NCBI GenBank assembly: GCA_020344755.1
Contig: CP070829.1
Span: forward strand, 1-64,000
From: Gemmatimonadales bacterium
GTDB taxonomy: Bacteria > Gemmatimonadota > Gemmatimonadetes > Longimicrobiales > Gaopeijiaceae
Length of the DNA: 64,000 nucleotides
Reading direction: 5' to 3'
The position numbers and the translations under genes are program-made. The notes under the pieces are model-generated. The model did no database searches. It was not told the origin of the DNA and worked only from the letters and a program-made list of their open reading frames with translations. Below, piece after piece: positions 53,942-61,202 of the stretch (within the stretch, counting starts at the first letter, position 1; each line of letters begins with the position of its first letter).

Positions 53942-55675
53942 ATGATCCGGCGGATCCCGTTGGGCCTCCTCCTCTGCTCGTTGCTGAGCGGGGGAGGAGG
54001 CCTCGTCGCGCAGGACTCGGCCACCCTCATCGGGCGGGTGATGGACCAGGAGACCCGCTCACCGGTCCAGGGCGCCTTCGTGGCCCTGATGGACGAAGCC
54101 GGGGTGCGTACGGCGGCGGTGCTGTCGGATGCCACGGGCCGGTTCGTGCTCCGCGCGCCGGCGCCGGGGACGTACAGGCTTCGGGTCGAGCGGATCGGCA
54201 CGGAGAGTGTCCTCACGGAGTTCTTCACCGTGACCCCCGGTCAGGTCGTGACCCGGGACGTGGCCACCCGGGCCGCCGCCGTGGCCCTCGAGGGGATGGA
54301 GGTGACGGGGGATGCCCGCTGTGAGCTGGATCGGGAGGAGGGGTCGGCCACCGTCCGGCTCTGGGAGGAGGCGCGGAAGGCGCTGGAGGTGGCGGAGTGG
54401 GTGGATGAGGCCGGGTACATCTATGAGACCCGGACCTACCGTCGCCGCATGGACGAACGGGCCCGACGGGTCCTGGAAGAGGAGGCGGAGCTCGGCACGC
54501 GCGTGGGGAAGGGGGCGTTTCGGAGTCTCGACGCCGACCGCCTCGTGCAGGACGGGTTCATCCAGAGAGACGGAGACCAACAGGTCTACTACGCCCCGGA
54601 TGCTGCGACCCTGCTTTCCGACGCCTTCCTGGCCACGCATTGCTTCCGTGCCGTGAGAGACGACGGGCGGCTCGGACTGGAGTTCGAGCCCGCCCCGGGG
54701 CGCCGGACGTCCGAGATCCGTGGCACGCTGTGGTTCGCGGACGACGGTAGCCTGGACCACCTGGAATACCGCTACCTGGAGCTCCTGTCCGAGCGGGACG
54801 CCCGTCTGGGAGGAGAGATCTACCTGACTCTCCTGGAGGAGGGGGCGTGGATCGTCCAGGCCTGGCGGATCCGAATGCCCCTGTATGAGGCGACCGAGTC
54901 CGCCTCCGGCGATCGCTGGAACCGCCGCCTGGTGGGGATCCACGAGGTGGGCGGTGAGGTGCGGACGGCCCGTCGAGCCCACTCCATCGACGCGGTCTTC
55001 AGTGCCAGGACGGGGGCAGTCCGGGGGGAGGCACGATCCGAGGGTGGCGATGAGCCCCTGGCGGGGGCCCAGGTCTTCCTGTCGGGGACGAGCTACGCTG
55101 CCATTACCGCAGAGGATGGGACCTTCCTGCTGGAGGGGGTGACGCCCGGGGAATATGCACTCGTCCTGGACCATCCCGCCGTGGCGGAGATGGGTGAACT
55201 CTCCGTGGGCACCACCGTGGACGTGCAAGCCGATTCCCTGGTGGCGGTCCGTGTCGCGATACCTGCTCGGCGGGAGATCCTGGTCCGGCGCTGTGACTCC
55301 CGGGACCTGGTGGCCCTGACGGAACCCGACTACCGGGATCCCGGGGAACCCAGCGTCGTGGGCGGAGTGGTGGTCGACGAGGAGGGCGAGGCTGTGCGGG
55401 AATGGCCGGTTCGGGTGCGATGGACCCGCTTCGACCCGGACGTGGCGGGCCGCATCGAGGAGCAGTGGCGAGCGGTGGTGGTCGTCTCCGGCTCCCGCGG
55501 CGCGTGGGTGGTCTGCGGCCTACCTGCCGATGTCTACATCACCGTGGAGACTGCGGACCGCCGTCTCTCCCGGGACGAGCTGGAGGCCGGCCGCGGGAGC
55601 TGGGGGGACGGGCAGGGCGTCGGGCGGTTCTGGGGCGGCGAGGTTGTGTGGGTGGAGGCCCGGGCAGGGGGTTGA
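53942..55675 (+). CDS. Exported protein with carboxypeptidase-regulatory-like domains
   Basis: A 577-residue secreted protein. Signal peptide: IPLGLLLCSLLSGGGGLVAQ. Just after it is a first CarboxypepD_reg-like beta sandwich (about 25-105: LIGRVMDQETRSPVQGAFV, SDATGRFVLRAPAPGTYRLRV). A central unassigned region of about 250 residues follows (YRRRMDERARRVLEEE and ESASGDRWNRRLVG). A second sandwich is near 365-430 (PLAGAQVFLSGTS, TAEDGTFLLEGVTPGEYAL), and a third, degenerate copy may lie near the C terminus. There is no TonB-receptor barrel, although such domains often precede one. ATG at 53942 is 35 bases after the transglycosylase stop. It is convergent with the chorismate mutase gene, five bases away. 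Confidence 0.72.
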   Translation: MIRRIPLGLLLCSLLSGGGGLVAQDSATLIGRVMDQETRSPVQGAFVALMDEAGVRTAAVLSDATGRFVLRAPAPGTYRLRVERIGTESVLTEFFTVTPGQVVTRDVATRAAAVALEGMEVTGDARCELDREEGSATVRLWEEARKALEVAEWVDEAGYIYETRTYRRRMDERARRVLEEEAELGTRVGKGAFRSLDADRLVQDGFIQRDGDQQVYYAPDAATLLSDAFLATHCFRAVRDDGRLGLEFEPAPGRRTSEIRGTLWFADDGSLDHLEYRYLELLSERDARLGGEIYLTLLEEGAWIVQAWRIRMPLYEATESASGDRWNRRLVGIHEVGGEVRTARRAHSIDAVFSARTGAVRGEARSEGGDEPLAGAQVFLSGTSYAAITAEDGTFLLEGVTPGEYALVLDHPAVAEMGELSVGTTVDVQADSLVAVRVAIPARREILVRRCDSRDLVALTEPDYRDPGEPSVVGGVVVDEEGEAVREWPVRVRWTRFDPDVAGRIEEQWRAVVVVSGSRGAWVVCGLPADVYITVETADRRLSRDELEAGRGSWGDGQGVGRFWGGEVVWVEARAGG

Positions 55676-55680
55676 CCGCT

Positions 55681-56016
55681 CTACCCCTCCGGGTCGGGCG
55701 CGGAAGGCGGCTCCGGGGGACCCCAGTGGCTCTTACCGGTCTGCGCTTCCCTGGCCGAGGCGATGATCCGCCAGATCACGTCTCGAATCAGCTCCTCGTC
55801 CACGTCCATCTCCCGGGCCCTTTGGGCGGCCCGGCGCACCACCTTCGCCTCCTGGGAAGGGTCCAGTACCGGGCGTCCCAAGGTCTCCTTGATTCGCCCG
55901 ATCTCCAGGACCAGGGCCCTCCGTTCCCCCACCATCCCGATGAGCTCGGCGTCCACCTTCTCGAGCCGGGCCCGGAGCCGAGTCAGGAGGGTCTCCAGAT
56001 CTCCCTGATCCGTCAT
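55681..56016 (-). CDS. Chorismate mutase, AroQ type
   Basis: A 111-residue all-helical protein with the AroQ pattern. LRARLEKVDAELIGMVGERRALVLEIGRIK forms the first long helix, with the catalytic Arg and Lys. RPVLDPSQEAKVVRRA and a later helix DEELIRDVIWRIIASAREAQ follow. It converts chorismate to prephenate for phenylalanine/tyrosine synthesis, or acts as a related isochorismate-pyruvate lyase. The ATG at 56016 overlaps the stop of the transporter gene as ATGA, an odd partnership with no obvious metabolic link. Confidence 0.85.
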   Translation of the reverse strand: MTDQGDLETLLTRLRARLEKVDAELIGMVGERRALVLEIGRIKETLGRPVLDPSQEAKVVRRAAQRAREMDVDEELIRDVIWRIIASAREAQTGKSHWGPPEPPSAPDPEG

Positions 56017-57584
56017 CGTGCAGCGTGCGGGAGGGAGCCCGGTCCCGTATCTCCGTCCACCTCGGGGGGAGCGGTGCCCTCCGCATCTGCTGGGGTGCTC
56101 CCCGGGGGCGTGGCCTCCGACGGTGCCCGCGAGAAGAAGCGCGTCAGGTGGCGGTCCGGCTGCCGCGGCGTGGCGAGGCTCACCGCCACCAGGACCGGCA
56201 CATGGACCAGCAGCCCCAGGATCCCCTCGTGGATCTGGAACGGCTTGAGCTCCGGGTTGGCCCAGAAGAAGACGGCGGTGACGGCACCCGCCACCAGCCC
56301 CCATAACGCTCCGGCGGTGGTGGCCCGCTTCCAGTAGAGCCCGGCGACCACCGTGGGGGCGAACTGGGAGATGATTCCGTAGGCCGTTGCCAGGAGCAGC
56401 ACCAGGGACGAGTCCGGGTCCAACGCCGCCACGTAGGCCGCGGCGCCTACCAATAGCACGAGTGCGCGCATGAGCAGGCGCTGCTGGTGATCCGTGAGCT
56501 TCTTGTAGGGGCCGATTCCGTCCTCGACCACCACGGAGGCAGCCGCGTGCAGGAGGGCGTCTCCCGTGGACATGGAGGCCGAGAGAGCGCCCGCGCAGAA
56601 CAGGCCCACCACCAGCGGCGGAAGGCCGGTCTCCAGGACCATGAAGGGGAGAATGAAGTCGGGCGCCGGGGGGGATTGGGGAAAGAGCACTCCCGCGAAC
56701 CCGATGAGGAACACCGGCACGAGGAAGAGTTGGAAGGTGGGGAACAGGATGACGGTGCGGCGCATGGTATCGTCGTCCTTCGCCGCGAAGGCCTTCATGA
56801 AGAGGTGTGGCCACATCATCAGCCCCACCATGCTCACGAGGATCAGGCTGGAGTAGGCTCCCCACGACCAGGGCTCCCCGGAGGCATCCAGGCCAGGGGG
56901 GATCAGGAGCTCGGGGCGAAACTCGGCGATTCGCTCGAACATGGCGCCCACACCCCCGTACATCTTCGTGGGGAGGTAGAGCCCGAGGGTCCACGCGATG
57001 ACCACCATGAAGATGCCCTGGAAGGTGTTGGTCCACCCCACCGCCATGACGCCGGCGCCCAGGACGTAGACGATCACGATGCCATACGCCACCAGAGCAC
57101 CCAGCCAGAGGGGGATGTTGCCGTCCGTCACCGTCTCGATGACGATGCCGGCTCCCCGCATCTGGAGTGTGATGTAGGGCACGAAGGCGATCAGGCTGAG
57201 GAGCGCGATGAGGGTGGAGAGGGAACGCGACGGGAAGCGACCCACCAGGAGCTGTGCCTGCGTGACGTATCCGTGCCGGCGCCCGAGGGAGCTGATGCGG
57301 GGCCCGATCCAGTAGAATGGAGCCATCCCCACCGCGCCGTACGCCAGGATGTAGAAGGCGGCGGCACCCCGCGAGTAGGCCCACCCGGGACCTCCAAGGA
57401 AGGCGAAGGCGCTGAAGACGGACGCACCGGTCACGAAGTACATGACCAGGAGGCCAAAGCTCCGGTCTCCGGCCACGTAGCCCGCGACGCTATGGGACTG
57501 CCGCCGGCCTGCCAGGAGCCCGATGGTGAGCGTGACCGCGAGGTATACGCCGATGATGATGGAGACCAGGATCCATCGCTCCAT
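56013..57584 (-). CDS. Sodium:solute symporter family (SSS) transporter
   Basis: Inner-membrane cotransporter of 523 residues with about 13 hydrophobic helices. Features seen are SVAGYVAGDRSFG, GGPGWAYSRGAAAF, YVLGAGVMAVGWTNTFQG and FCAGALSASMSTGDALLHAAASVVVEDG, the last being the conserved sodium-binding helix region. The C-terminal tail from about 480 is polar and disordered. Substrate is unknown; close groups carry pantothenate, acetate, proline or similar compounds. ATG at 57584 overlaps the stop of a DUF3311 gene (TGATG), a recurring partner of SSS transporters. Confidence 0.88.
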   Translation of the reverse strand: MERWILVSIIIGVYLAVTLTIGLLAGRRQSHSVAGYVAGDRSFGLLVMYFVTGASVFSAFAFLGGPGWAYSRGAAAFYILAYGAVGMAPFYWIGPRISSLGRRHGYVTQAQLLVGRFPSRSLSTLIALLSLIAFVPYITLQMRGAGIVIETVTDGNIPLWLGALVAYGIVIVYVLGAGVMAVGWTNTFQGIFMVVIAWTLGLYLPTKMYGGVGAMFERIAEFRPELLIPPGLDASGEPWSWGAYSSLILVSMVGLMMWPHLFMKAFAAKDDDTMRRTVILFPTFQLFLVPVFLIGFAGVLFPQSPPAPDFILPFMVLETGLPPLVVGLFCAGALSASMSTGDALLHAAASVVVEDGIGPYKKLTDHQQRLLMRALVLLVGAAAYVAALDPDSSLVLLLATAYGIISQFAPTVVAGLYWKRATTAGALWGLVAGAVTAVFFWANPELKPFQIHEGILGLLVHVPVLVAVSLATPRQPDRHLTRFFSRAPSEATPPGSTPADAEGTAPPEVDGDTGPGSLPHAAR

Positions 57585-57799
57585 CAGTCGTCCTCCCGAT
57601 GGCGGCTCTCCACCCGGTCGAGGGCGACGAGCACGAACAGTGCACCCAAGACCCACCCGGCCACCCAGGCGAAGGAGAATGGGAGGCCCAGGATCAAGGG
57701 GCGAATCCGGGCGAAGGGCACCATGCCGGGCCAGGTTACGAAGATCACCATGAGAACCAGGTAGGTGCCCGTGAGGATCCGTGCAGCGCGCAGGCTCAT
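57584..57799 (-). CDS. DUF3311-family small membrane protein
   Basis: A 71-residue protein with two membrane helices (LTGTYLVLMVIFVTWPGMV and AWVAGWVLGALFVLVAL) and a charged C terminus (ESRHREDD). The length, the central PLILGLPFSFAW segment and the overlap with an SSS transporter gene match DUF3311 proteins. These are thought to accompany such transporters as small subunits. TGATG overlap with the downstream symporter. Confidence 0.8.
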   Translation of the reverse strand: MSLRAARILTGTYLVLMVIFVTWPGMVPFARIRPLILGLPFSFAWVAGWVLGALFVLVALDRVESRHREDD

Positions 57800-58128
57800 G
57801 CGGTCAGCCCTCCCGTGCGGCTCCCGCGAGGGTGACGGGGGCCGGTCCAGGAGGTCCCCCGGGAGGGTGGCGAGGAGGAGGTCTGCGCGCCGGACGTGCC
57901 GGGGGACGCTCTCGGGGATGGGAGGCTCCCGATCATGGGCATGGCGGACTCCTTCGATTTCGAGGGAAGGGGCATCCTACCCAACATGGAGCCCGGAGGC
58001 GAGAGAGGCGGTCCGATTCCCGTGCGGCACCGGAAACGAGGGTCCTCCCGCATGCCTCCTCGTCCGGCCGCACGAGCCTCGTCACCGGTGGAAAGGGGCC
58101 CGCTCCGGTCTGCGGCGGCGATCCCGGC
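57800..58128. other. 329-bp stretch without a convincing gene
   Basis: Two short open frames occur here, one per strand (57896-58132 plus and 57796-58053 minus). Both are Pro/Ser/Arg/Gly-rich, have no recognisable domain and overlap each other, so neither is supported. No tRNA, repeat array or clear promoter was seen. Confidence 0.6.
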
Positions 58129-58533
58129 TTAGTGGGGGAGAAGACCGACGAGGCGAAGGAGGATCGCCAGCAGGACGAGCAGGGAAGGGAAGAGAGCCAG
58201 GCCGACGGAAAAGGTGAGGCCAAGGCGATACAGGGTCGGTCCCACGGGGAGGAGCTCGCCGCTCCCGATCTTCTCCGCGAGAACCTCCACGGCAGGCCCG
58301 AGTGAATAGCACACGTTCGCGCCCAATCCGAAGACCACCACGGGCTCCCAGGGCAGCGCTCCTCCGCCATCCCCCAGGAGAACGACGGCGAGGGAGACCA
58401 CTCCCAGGGTCACGACTCCCGCGGTTCCCACGATGAGGTTGTAGGCGAGACGACGCCGCTCCCACCAGCCGAGGATGCCGAGGGTGGTCCGTCGAGCGGG
58501 TGCGGGATAGAGGAAATCAGCGAGGGTGTTCAC
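58129..58533 (-). CDS. Integral membrane protein, unknown function
   Basis: A 134-residue protein with three or four hydrophobic helices: YNLIVGTAGVVTLGVVSLAVVLL, VVVFGLGANVCYSLGPAVEVL and LTFSVGLALFPSLLVLLAILL. An amphipathic N terminus (NTLADFLYPAPARRTTLGILGWWERRR) comes first. GTG at 58533 is chosen because GAGGAGG lies four bases upstream; the frame is open to 58698, but that extension covers the AT-rich control region. I do not recognise the family. It is divergent from the next gene. Confidence 0.68.
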   Translation of the reverse strand: MNTLADFLYPAPARRTTLGILGWWERRRLAYNLIVGTAGVVTLGVVSLAVVLLGDGGGALPWEPVVVFGLGANVCYSLGPAVEVLAEKIGSGELLPVGPTLYRLGLTFSVGLALFPSLLVLLAILLRLVGLLPH

Positions 58534-58573
58534 GAGTCCTCCTCGGGCAGCGGTGGGATGGATTCCCGATATG

Positions 58574-58596
58574 AAAAGTACTTTATGATACAAAGT
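58574..58596 (-). promoter_or_regulatory. AT-rich inverted-repeat cluster upstream of membrane protein
   Basis: The perfect palindrome AAAGTACTTT (about 58575-58584) is followed by a further AAAGT half-site after seven bases. This gives ACTTTGTATCATAAAGT on the minus strand. It is a local AT island in GC-rich DNA, 42-64 bases upstream of the GTG at 58533, as expected for an operator or promoter. The regulator is unknown. Confidence 0.45.
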
Positions 58597-58827
58597 GCCA
58601 TCGGAATTGATCCACTTCAAGGCTGGTGTGGGGCTGTCTTCCGAAGAAAGCCTGCACCCCGGGATGTGTAGCGTCCCTGCGTCACTCTTGGCTCCCACGC
58701 ATCAGGGCCCCTCACTGTGGTCCCGCCGGAAGGCCCGAGATTCCTCGTGTCGGCGCGCCCGGTAGTCTGGCCCCGAAACTGCGTTATAGGGGGCGTCGAC
58801 TTCACCTGGCGGTTCCGGAGGATCCTC

Positions 58828-59400
58828 ATGCGTCTCACACCGGCGCCCAGCGGGCACGACGAGTCGCCTGCGGGCGTTCGGTGCCCCAAGCGCGTGCGCT
58901 TTGCGCGCCCTACGGTGGTCGGCGTGGCGACGGCGGGGGCCAGCCTCCTCGTCTGGATCTTCGCCAGCATCCTCCTGGTGATCCCCAGTGTGTTCTATGT
59001 CATCCCGCTTCCGGAGGAGGCCGATGGCCTCACACTCTGTCTTCCGGGACTGGGTCCGCTCCAGCGTGTTCGAGAGGGCCTTCCGCCGGCCCAGGAGGAG
59101 TTGGCGTACATCCACGAGGGCGTTCACGCCGAGCAATGCCGGGCCAACGGTGCCCTCTGGTACGCCCGCAGGACTCTGAGTCCACAGGGTCGCCTCACCC
59201 TGGAGGCCCAGGCCCTCTGCCAGGAGGTGTCCGTCCTCTCGCGACGCGGTGGAGATCCTGGGCGTCTGGTGGATGCTGCGGTGGCCGCTCTGGTGAGTGA
59301 CTACTTCGAAGAGGGTCGTGTCTCCGGGTGGGAGGCGGCGGCGGCCGTCGAACAGGCCTGCGGGCCCTTGATCACCGGACCTGTCGGCATCGCGCAGTAG
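58828..59400 (+). CDS. Membrane-anchored protein with HExxH motif, unknown function
   Basis: A 190-residue protein. After a basic N terminus (CPKRVRFARP) comes one membrane segment of about 30 residues (TAGASLLVWIFASILLVIP). The rest is mainly soluble and contains HEGVH at residues 96-100, in the context AYIHEGVHAEQCRANG, followed by helices rich in Ala/Glu with several cysteines. HExxH followed by Q is typical of zinc metallopeptidase-like folds, but no third ligand was assigned, so activity is speculative. ATG at 58828 has GGAGG six bases upstream; earlier in-frame starts lack one. Confidence 0.68.
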   Translation: MRLTPAPSGHDESPAGVRCPKRVRFARPTVVGVATAGASLLVWIFASILLVIPSVFYVIPLPEEADGLTLCLPGLGPLQRVREGLPPAQEELAYIHEGVHAEQCRANGALWYARRTLSPQGRLTLEAQALCQEVSVLSRRGGDPGRLVDAAVAALVSDYFEEGRVSGWEAAAAVEQACGPLITGPVGIAQ

Positions 59401-59540
59401 GGGCATGCATCCCGGGGCCGGGTGGCCGCTCCGGTCCCGCTGTCCCACCTCCCTCCACGAATCCGGGATTCACGCGGCTTCGCGGCTCGTCCCCCCATGG
59501 ATCGGGCCTCATGCCCCGCGCTCCCCGGTGGACATGGTGT

Positions 59541-59573
59541 GTTCGGTTTGTATTCGGTAGCTTACGGTTCGGT
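59541..59573 (+). promoter_or_regulatory. GTTCGG direct repeats upstream of DinB-family gene (candidate LexA box)
   Basis: GTTCGGTTTGTATTCGGT (59541-59558) carries two TTCGGT half-sites 11 bases apart; a third TTCGGT is at 59568-59573. It matches 14 of 18 positions of the second repeat pair in the lexA promoter. A TAGCTT (59558-59563) abuts it and may be the -10. Confidence 0.5.
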
Positions 59574-59616
59574 CGTCTTTGACCGTGCCGCACACCAAAC
59601 CGAGGAGGCCCCGGCC

Positions 59617-60108
59617 ATGGACGGGAAGACCCTGATTCCGGAGTTCGACCAGGAGGCGGCAACCACCCGGAAGACCCTGGAGCGTGTGCCCTTCGACAGG
59701 GCCGACTGGAAGCCCCACGAGAAGTCCTCCCCCCTGGGAGAGCTGGCGGCCCACGTGGCGGATATCCCCGCGTGGGTGGCCGTGACCGTGAACCAGGATG
59801 TCTTCGAGATGGAGGGTCCGTACGAGCTTCCGAAGGCCGAGTCGGTGGAGGAACTCCTGGAGATCTACGACCGGAACGTGGCCGAGGCCCGGGCCGTCCT
59901 GGAGGGTGCCAGCGCCGCCGACCTCATGGGCACCTGGTCCATGAAGCAGGAGGGCGAGATCGTCTTCAGCATGCCCAAGATGGCCGTGCTCCGGAGCTTC
60001 GTGTTCAGCCACGCCGTCCACCACCGCGCCCAGCTGGGGGTTTATCTACGCTTGCTGGACGTGCCGGTACCGGCGACGTACGGGCCGTCGGCGGACGAGG
60101 AGATGTAG
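59617..60108 (+). CDS. DinB/YfiT-family four-helix protein
   Basis: A 163-residue protein of the DinB-like superfamily, four-helix bundles that bind a metal through three histidines. His46 lies in LAAHVADIPAW and the HAVHH cluster is at 132-136 (VFSHAVHHRAQLGVYLRLL). The C-terminal VPVPATYGPSADE is common in one branch of the family. Members act as thiol transferases or have unknown roles; the founding Bacillus gene is DNA-damage-induced. ATG at 59617 has AGGAGG upstream. The direct repeats in its leader resemble those of lexA, so SOS control is possible. Confidence 0.85.
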   Translation: MDGKTLIPEFDQEAATTRKTLERVPFDRADWKPHEKSSPLGELAAHVADIPAWVAVTVNQDVFEMEGPYELPKAESVEELLEIYDRNVAEARAVLEGASAADLMGTWSMKQEGEIVFSMPKMAVLRSFVFSHAVHHRAQLGVYLRLLDVPVPATYGPSADEEM

Positions 60109-60169
60109 CTCGGGGGGTGGACCCGCGCCTTCCGCCCGGGTTGGGAGCGAGCCGAGGCTCTCCGGATCG

Positions 60170-60502
60170 TCAGCCGCCCAGGATGACGGCGTCGGGAATC
60201 TCGTAGCGCTCCGAGCCCACACGGATGAAGTGGAGGTCCGCTTCCCGTGTGGCGCGGAAGTCCCCGGGATCCGCCTCACTGGTGTCCGCTCCGATGGCGC
60301 GGCCCATTCGGAAGTAGAGGGTCCGCGTGCGGCCATCCGGCCTCTGGATCACCACGGTGGCGTAGCCGCCGCCGGCCCGGGAAGCGCTCCCGACCACCTC
60401 CCAGAGTGATGGGCGAGCGGCCGGGGAGCTCCTTCGACCAGGCGGCCAGGTGCCGAACGAAGAGGCGGGAGGGTCCGACTGGACCCTCCCGCCTTGGATC
60501 AA
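60170..60502 (-). CDS. Hypothetical protein, probably 5'-truncated remnant
   Basis: An open frame of up to 110 codons. The C-terminal part (SLWEVVGSASRAGGGYATVV, RTRTLYFRMGRAIGADTSE, SERYEIPDAVILGG) reads like a real folded domain. The first 20 or so residues are encoded by a perfect transcription-terminator hairpin of the next gene and look spurious. No good ATG lies between the hairpin and the conserved part, and no signal peptide is visible. Either it starts at an internal GTG or its 5' end has been lost. Function unknown. Confidence 0.45.
   Translation of the reverse strand: MIQGGRVQSDPPASSFGTWPPGRRSSPAARPSLWEVVGSASRAGGGYATVVIQRPDGRTRTLYFRMGRAIGADTSEADPGDFRATREADLHFIRVGSERYEIPDAVILGG
60464..60493 (-). 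terminator. 13-bp perfect hairpin terminator after Bor-like gene
   Basis: GGCGGGAGGGTCC (60464-60476) pairs perfectly with GGACCCTCCCGCC (60481-60493) around a four-base loop, starting 24 bases past the stop of the minus-strand lipoprotein gene. On that strand it is followed by TCTTCGTT, a weak U-rich tail. Confidence 0.7.
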
Positions 60503-60517
60503 AGAGGTCGGTTCGAC

Positions 60518-60892
60518 TCAGCGAAGATCCAGATAGAACGGCTCTCCGCTGGCGAGGGCCCTCTCGAGCTCCTCGGCGGTGTCCACCAGGTCGCCCTGCT
60601 CCTGGTCACCGGCAGCACAGGTGACGTTGATCTGCATCGGTGTATAGAGACCGAACGTCAAGCCACTGACCAGCTGGTTCAGGAACGACAGTTGGGTCTC
60701 GACCCGTGCAACCCCGTTGCTGCACTGGCTCATGGCATTCACTGTGGACGGCGGAACGAGCCCGTAGATGAACCCGTGGGCCCAGGGCACGTCCACGCTC
60801 TGCGGGCCCGGTGTGAGTCCGGTCTCCACCGTGGCGTGGTAGCAGCCCGACAGCACGAGGACACTGAGGCATGCGATGGCAAGTCGCCGCAT
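60518..60892 (-). CDS. Bor/Iss-like outer-membrane lipoprotein
   Basis: A 124-residue lipoprotein. The signal peptide IACLSVLVLSGC ends in a canonical lipobox (LSGC). The mature part matches the layout of the phage-lambda Bor / E. coli Iss family. A cysteine is followed by a Thr/Val-rich segment, WAHGFIYGLVPP, AMSQCSNGVARVETQLSFLNQLV and FGLYTPMQINVTC, with the two later cysteines conserved. In enterobacteria these proteins are linked to serum resistance; here only the fold is inferred. The ATG at 60892 has AGGAG six bases upstream. A strong terminator follows. Confidence 0.78.
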   Translation of the reverse strand: MRRLAIACLSVLVLSGCYHATVETGLTPGPQSVDVPWAHGFIYGLVPPSTVNAMSQCSNGVARVETQLSFLNQLVSGLTFGLYTPMQINVTCAAGDQEQGDLVDTAEELERALASGEPFYLDLR

Positions 60893-61202
60893 GGATATCT
60901 CCTGTTGAGGTGACGAAGCGACCAACGCGCATCACAGTATCCGCGCCCAGGGTGGGAAAGCAATGGGATCGTTGCCGTTCGGACCCCTGGGGAAGCCACA
61001 GTACCGGATATCCTGCTCCTCTCGAGTGTGGAGCTGGCTCCTCCCGGACCGAGGCCCACCGGGCCGAACGCAGTGCCAGGGAAGCCAGGAGCGCCTTGTG
61101 GGAGAGTCGGGGCGTGCCACATGTTGATTTCCTCCCGATGGGCCTCACGGGGACGCCGTGACCGGCCCAGTCAGGACCCGTCATGTGCGCGGTGGAGGTG
61201 CC

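Noticed and set aside
56487-57764. Plus-strand open frame of 425 codons opposite the symporter
   Set aside because: Composition is charged and repetitive (many His, Glu, Gly), as expected for the complement of a membrane protein gene.
57896-58132. 78-codon plus-strand frame in the gap after DUF3311
   Set aside because: Low complexity, no ribosome-binding site at its start and overlapped by an equally poor frame on the other strand.
60871-61161. 96-codon plus-strand frame between the Bor-like and FlgO-TPR genes
   Set aside because: Overlaps the start of the lipoprotein gene on the other strand and lacks any recognisable motif or ribosome-binding site.
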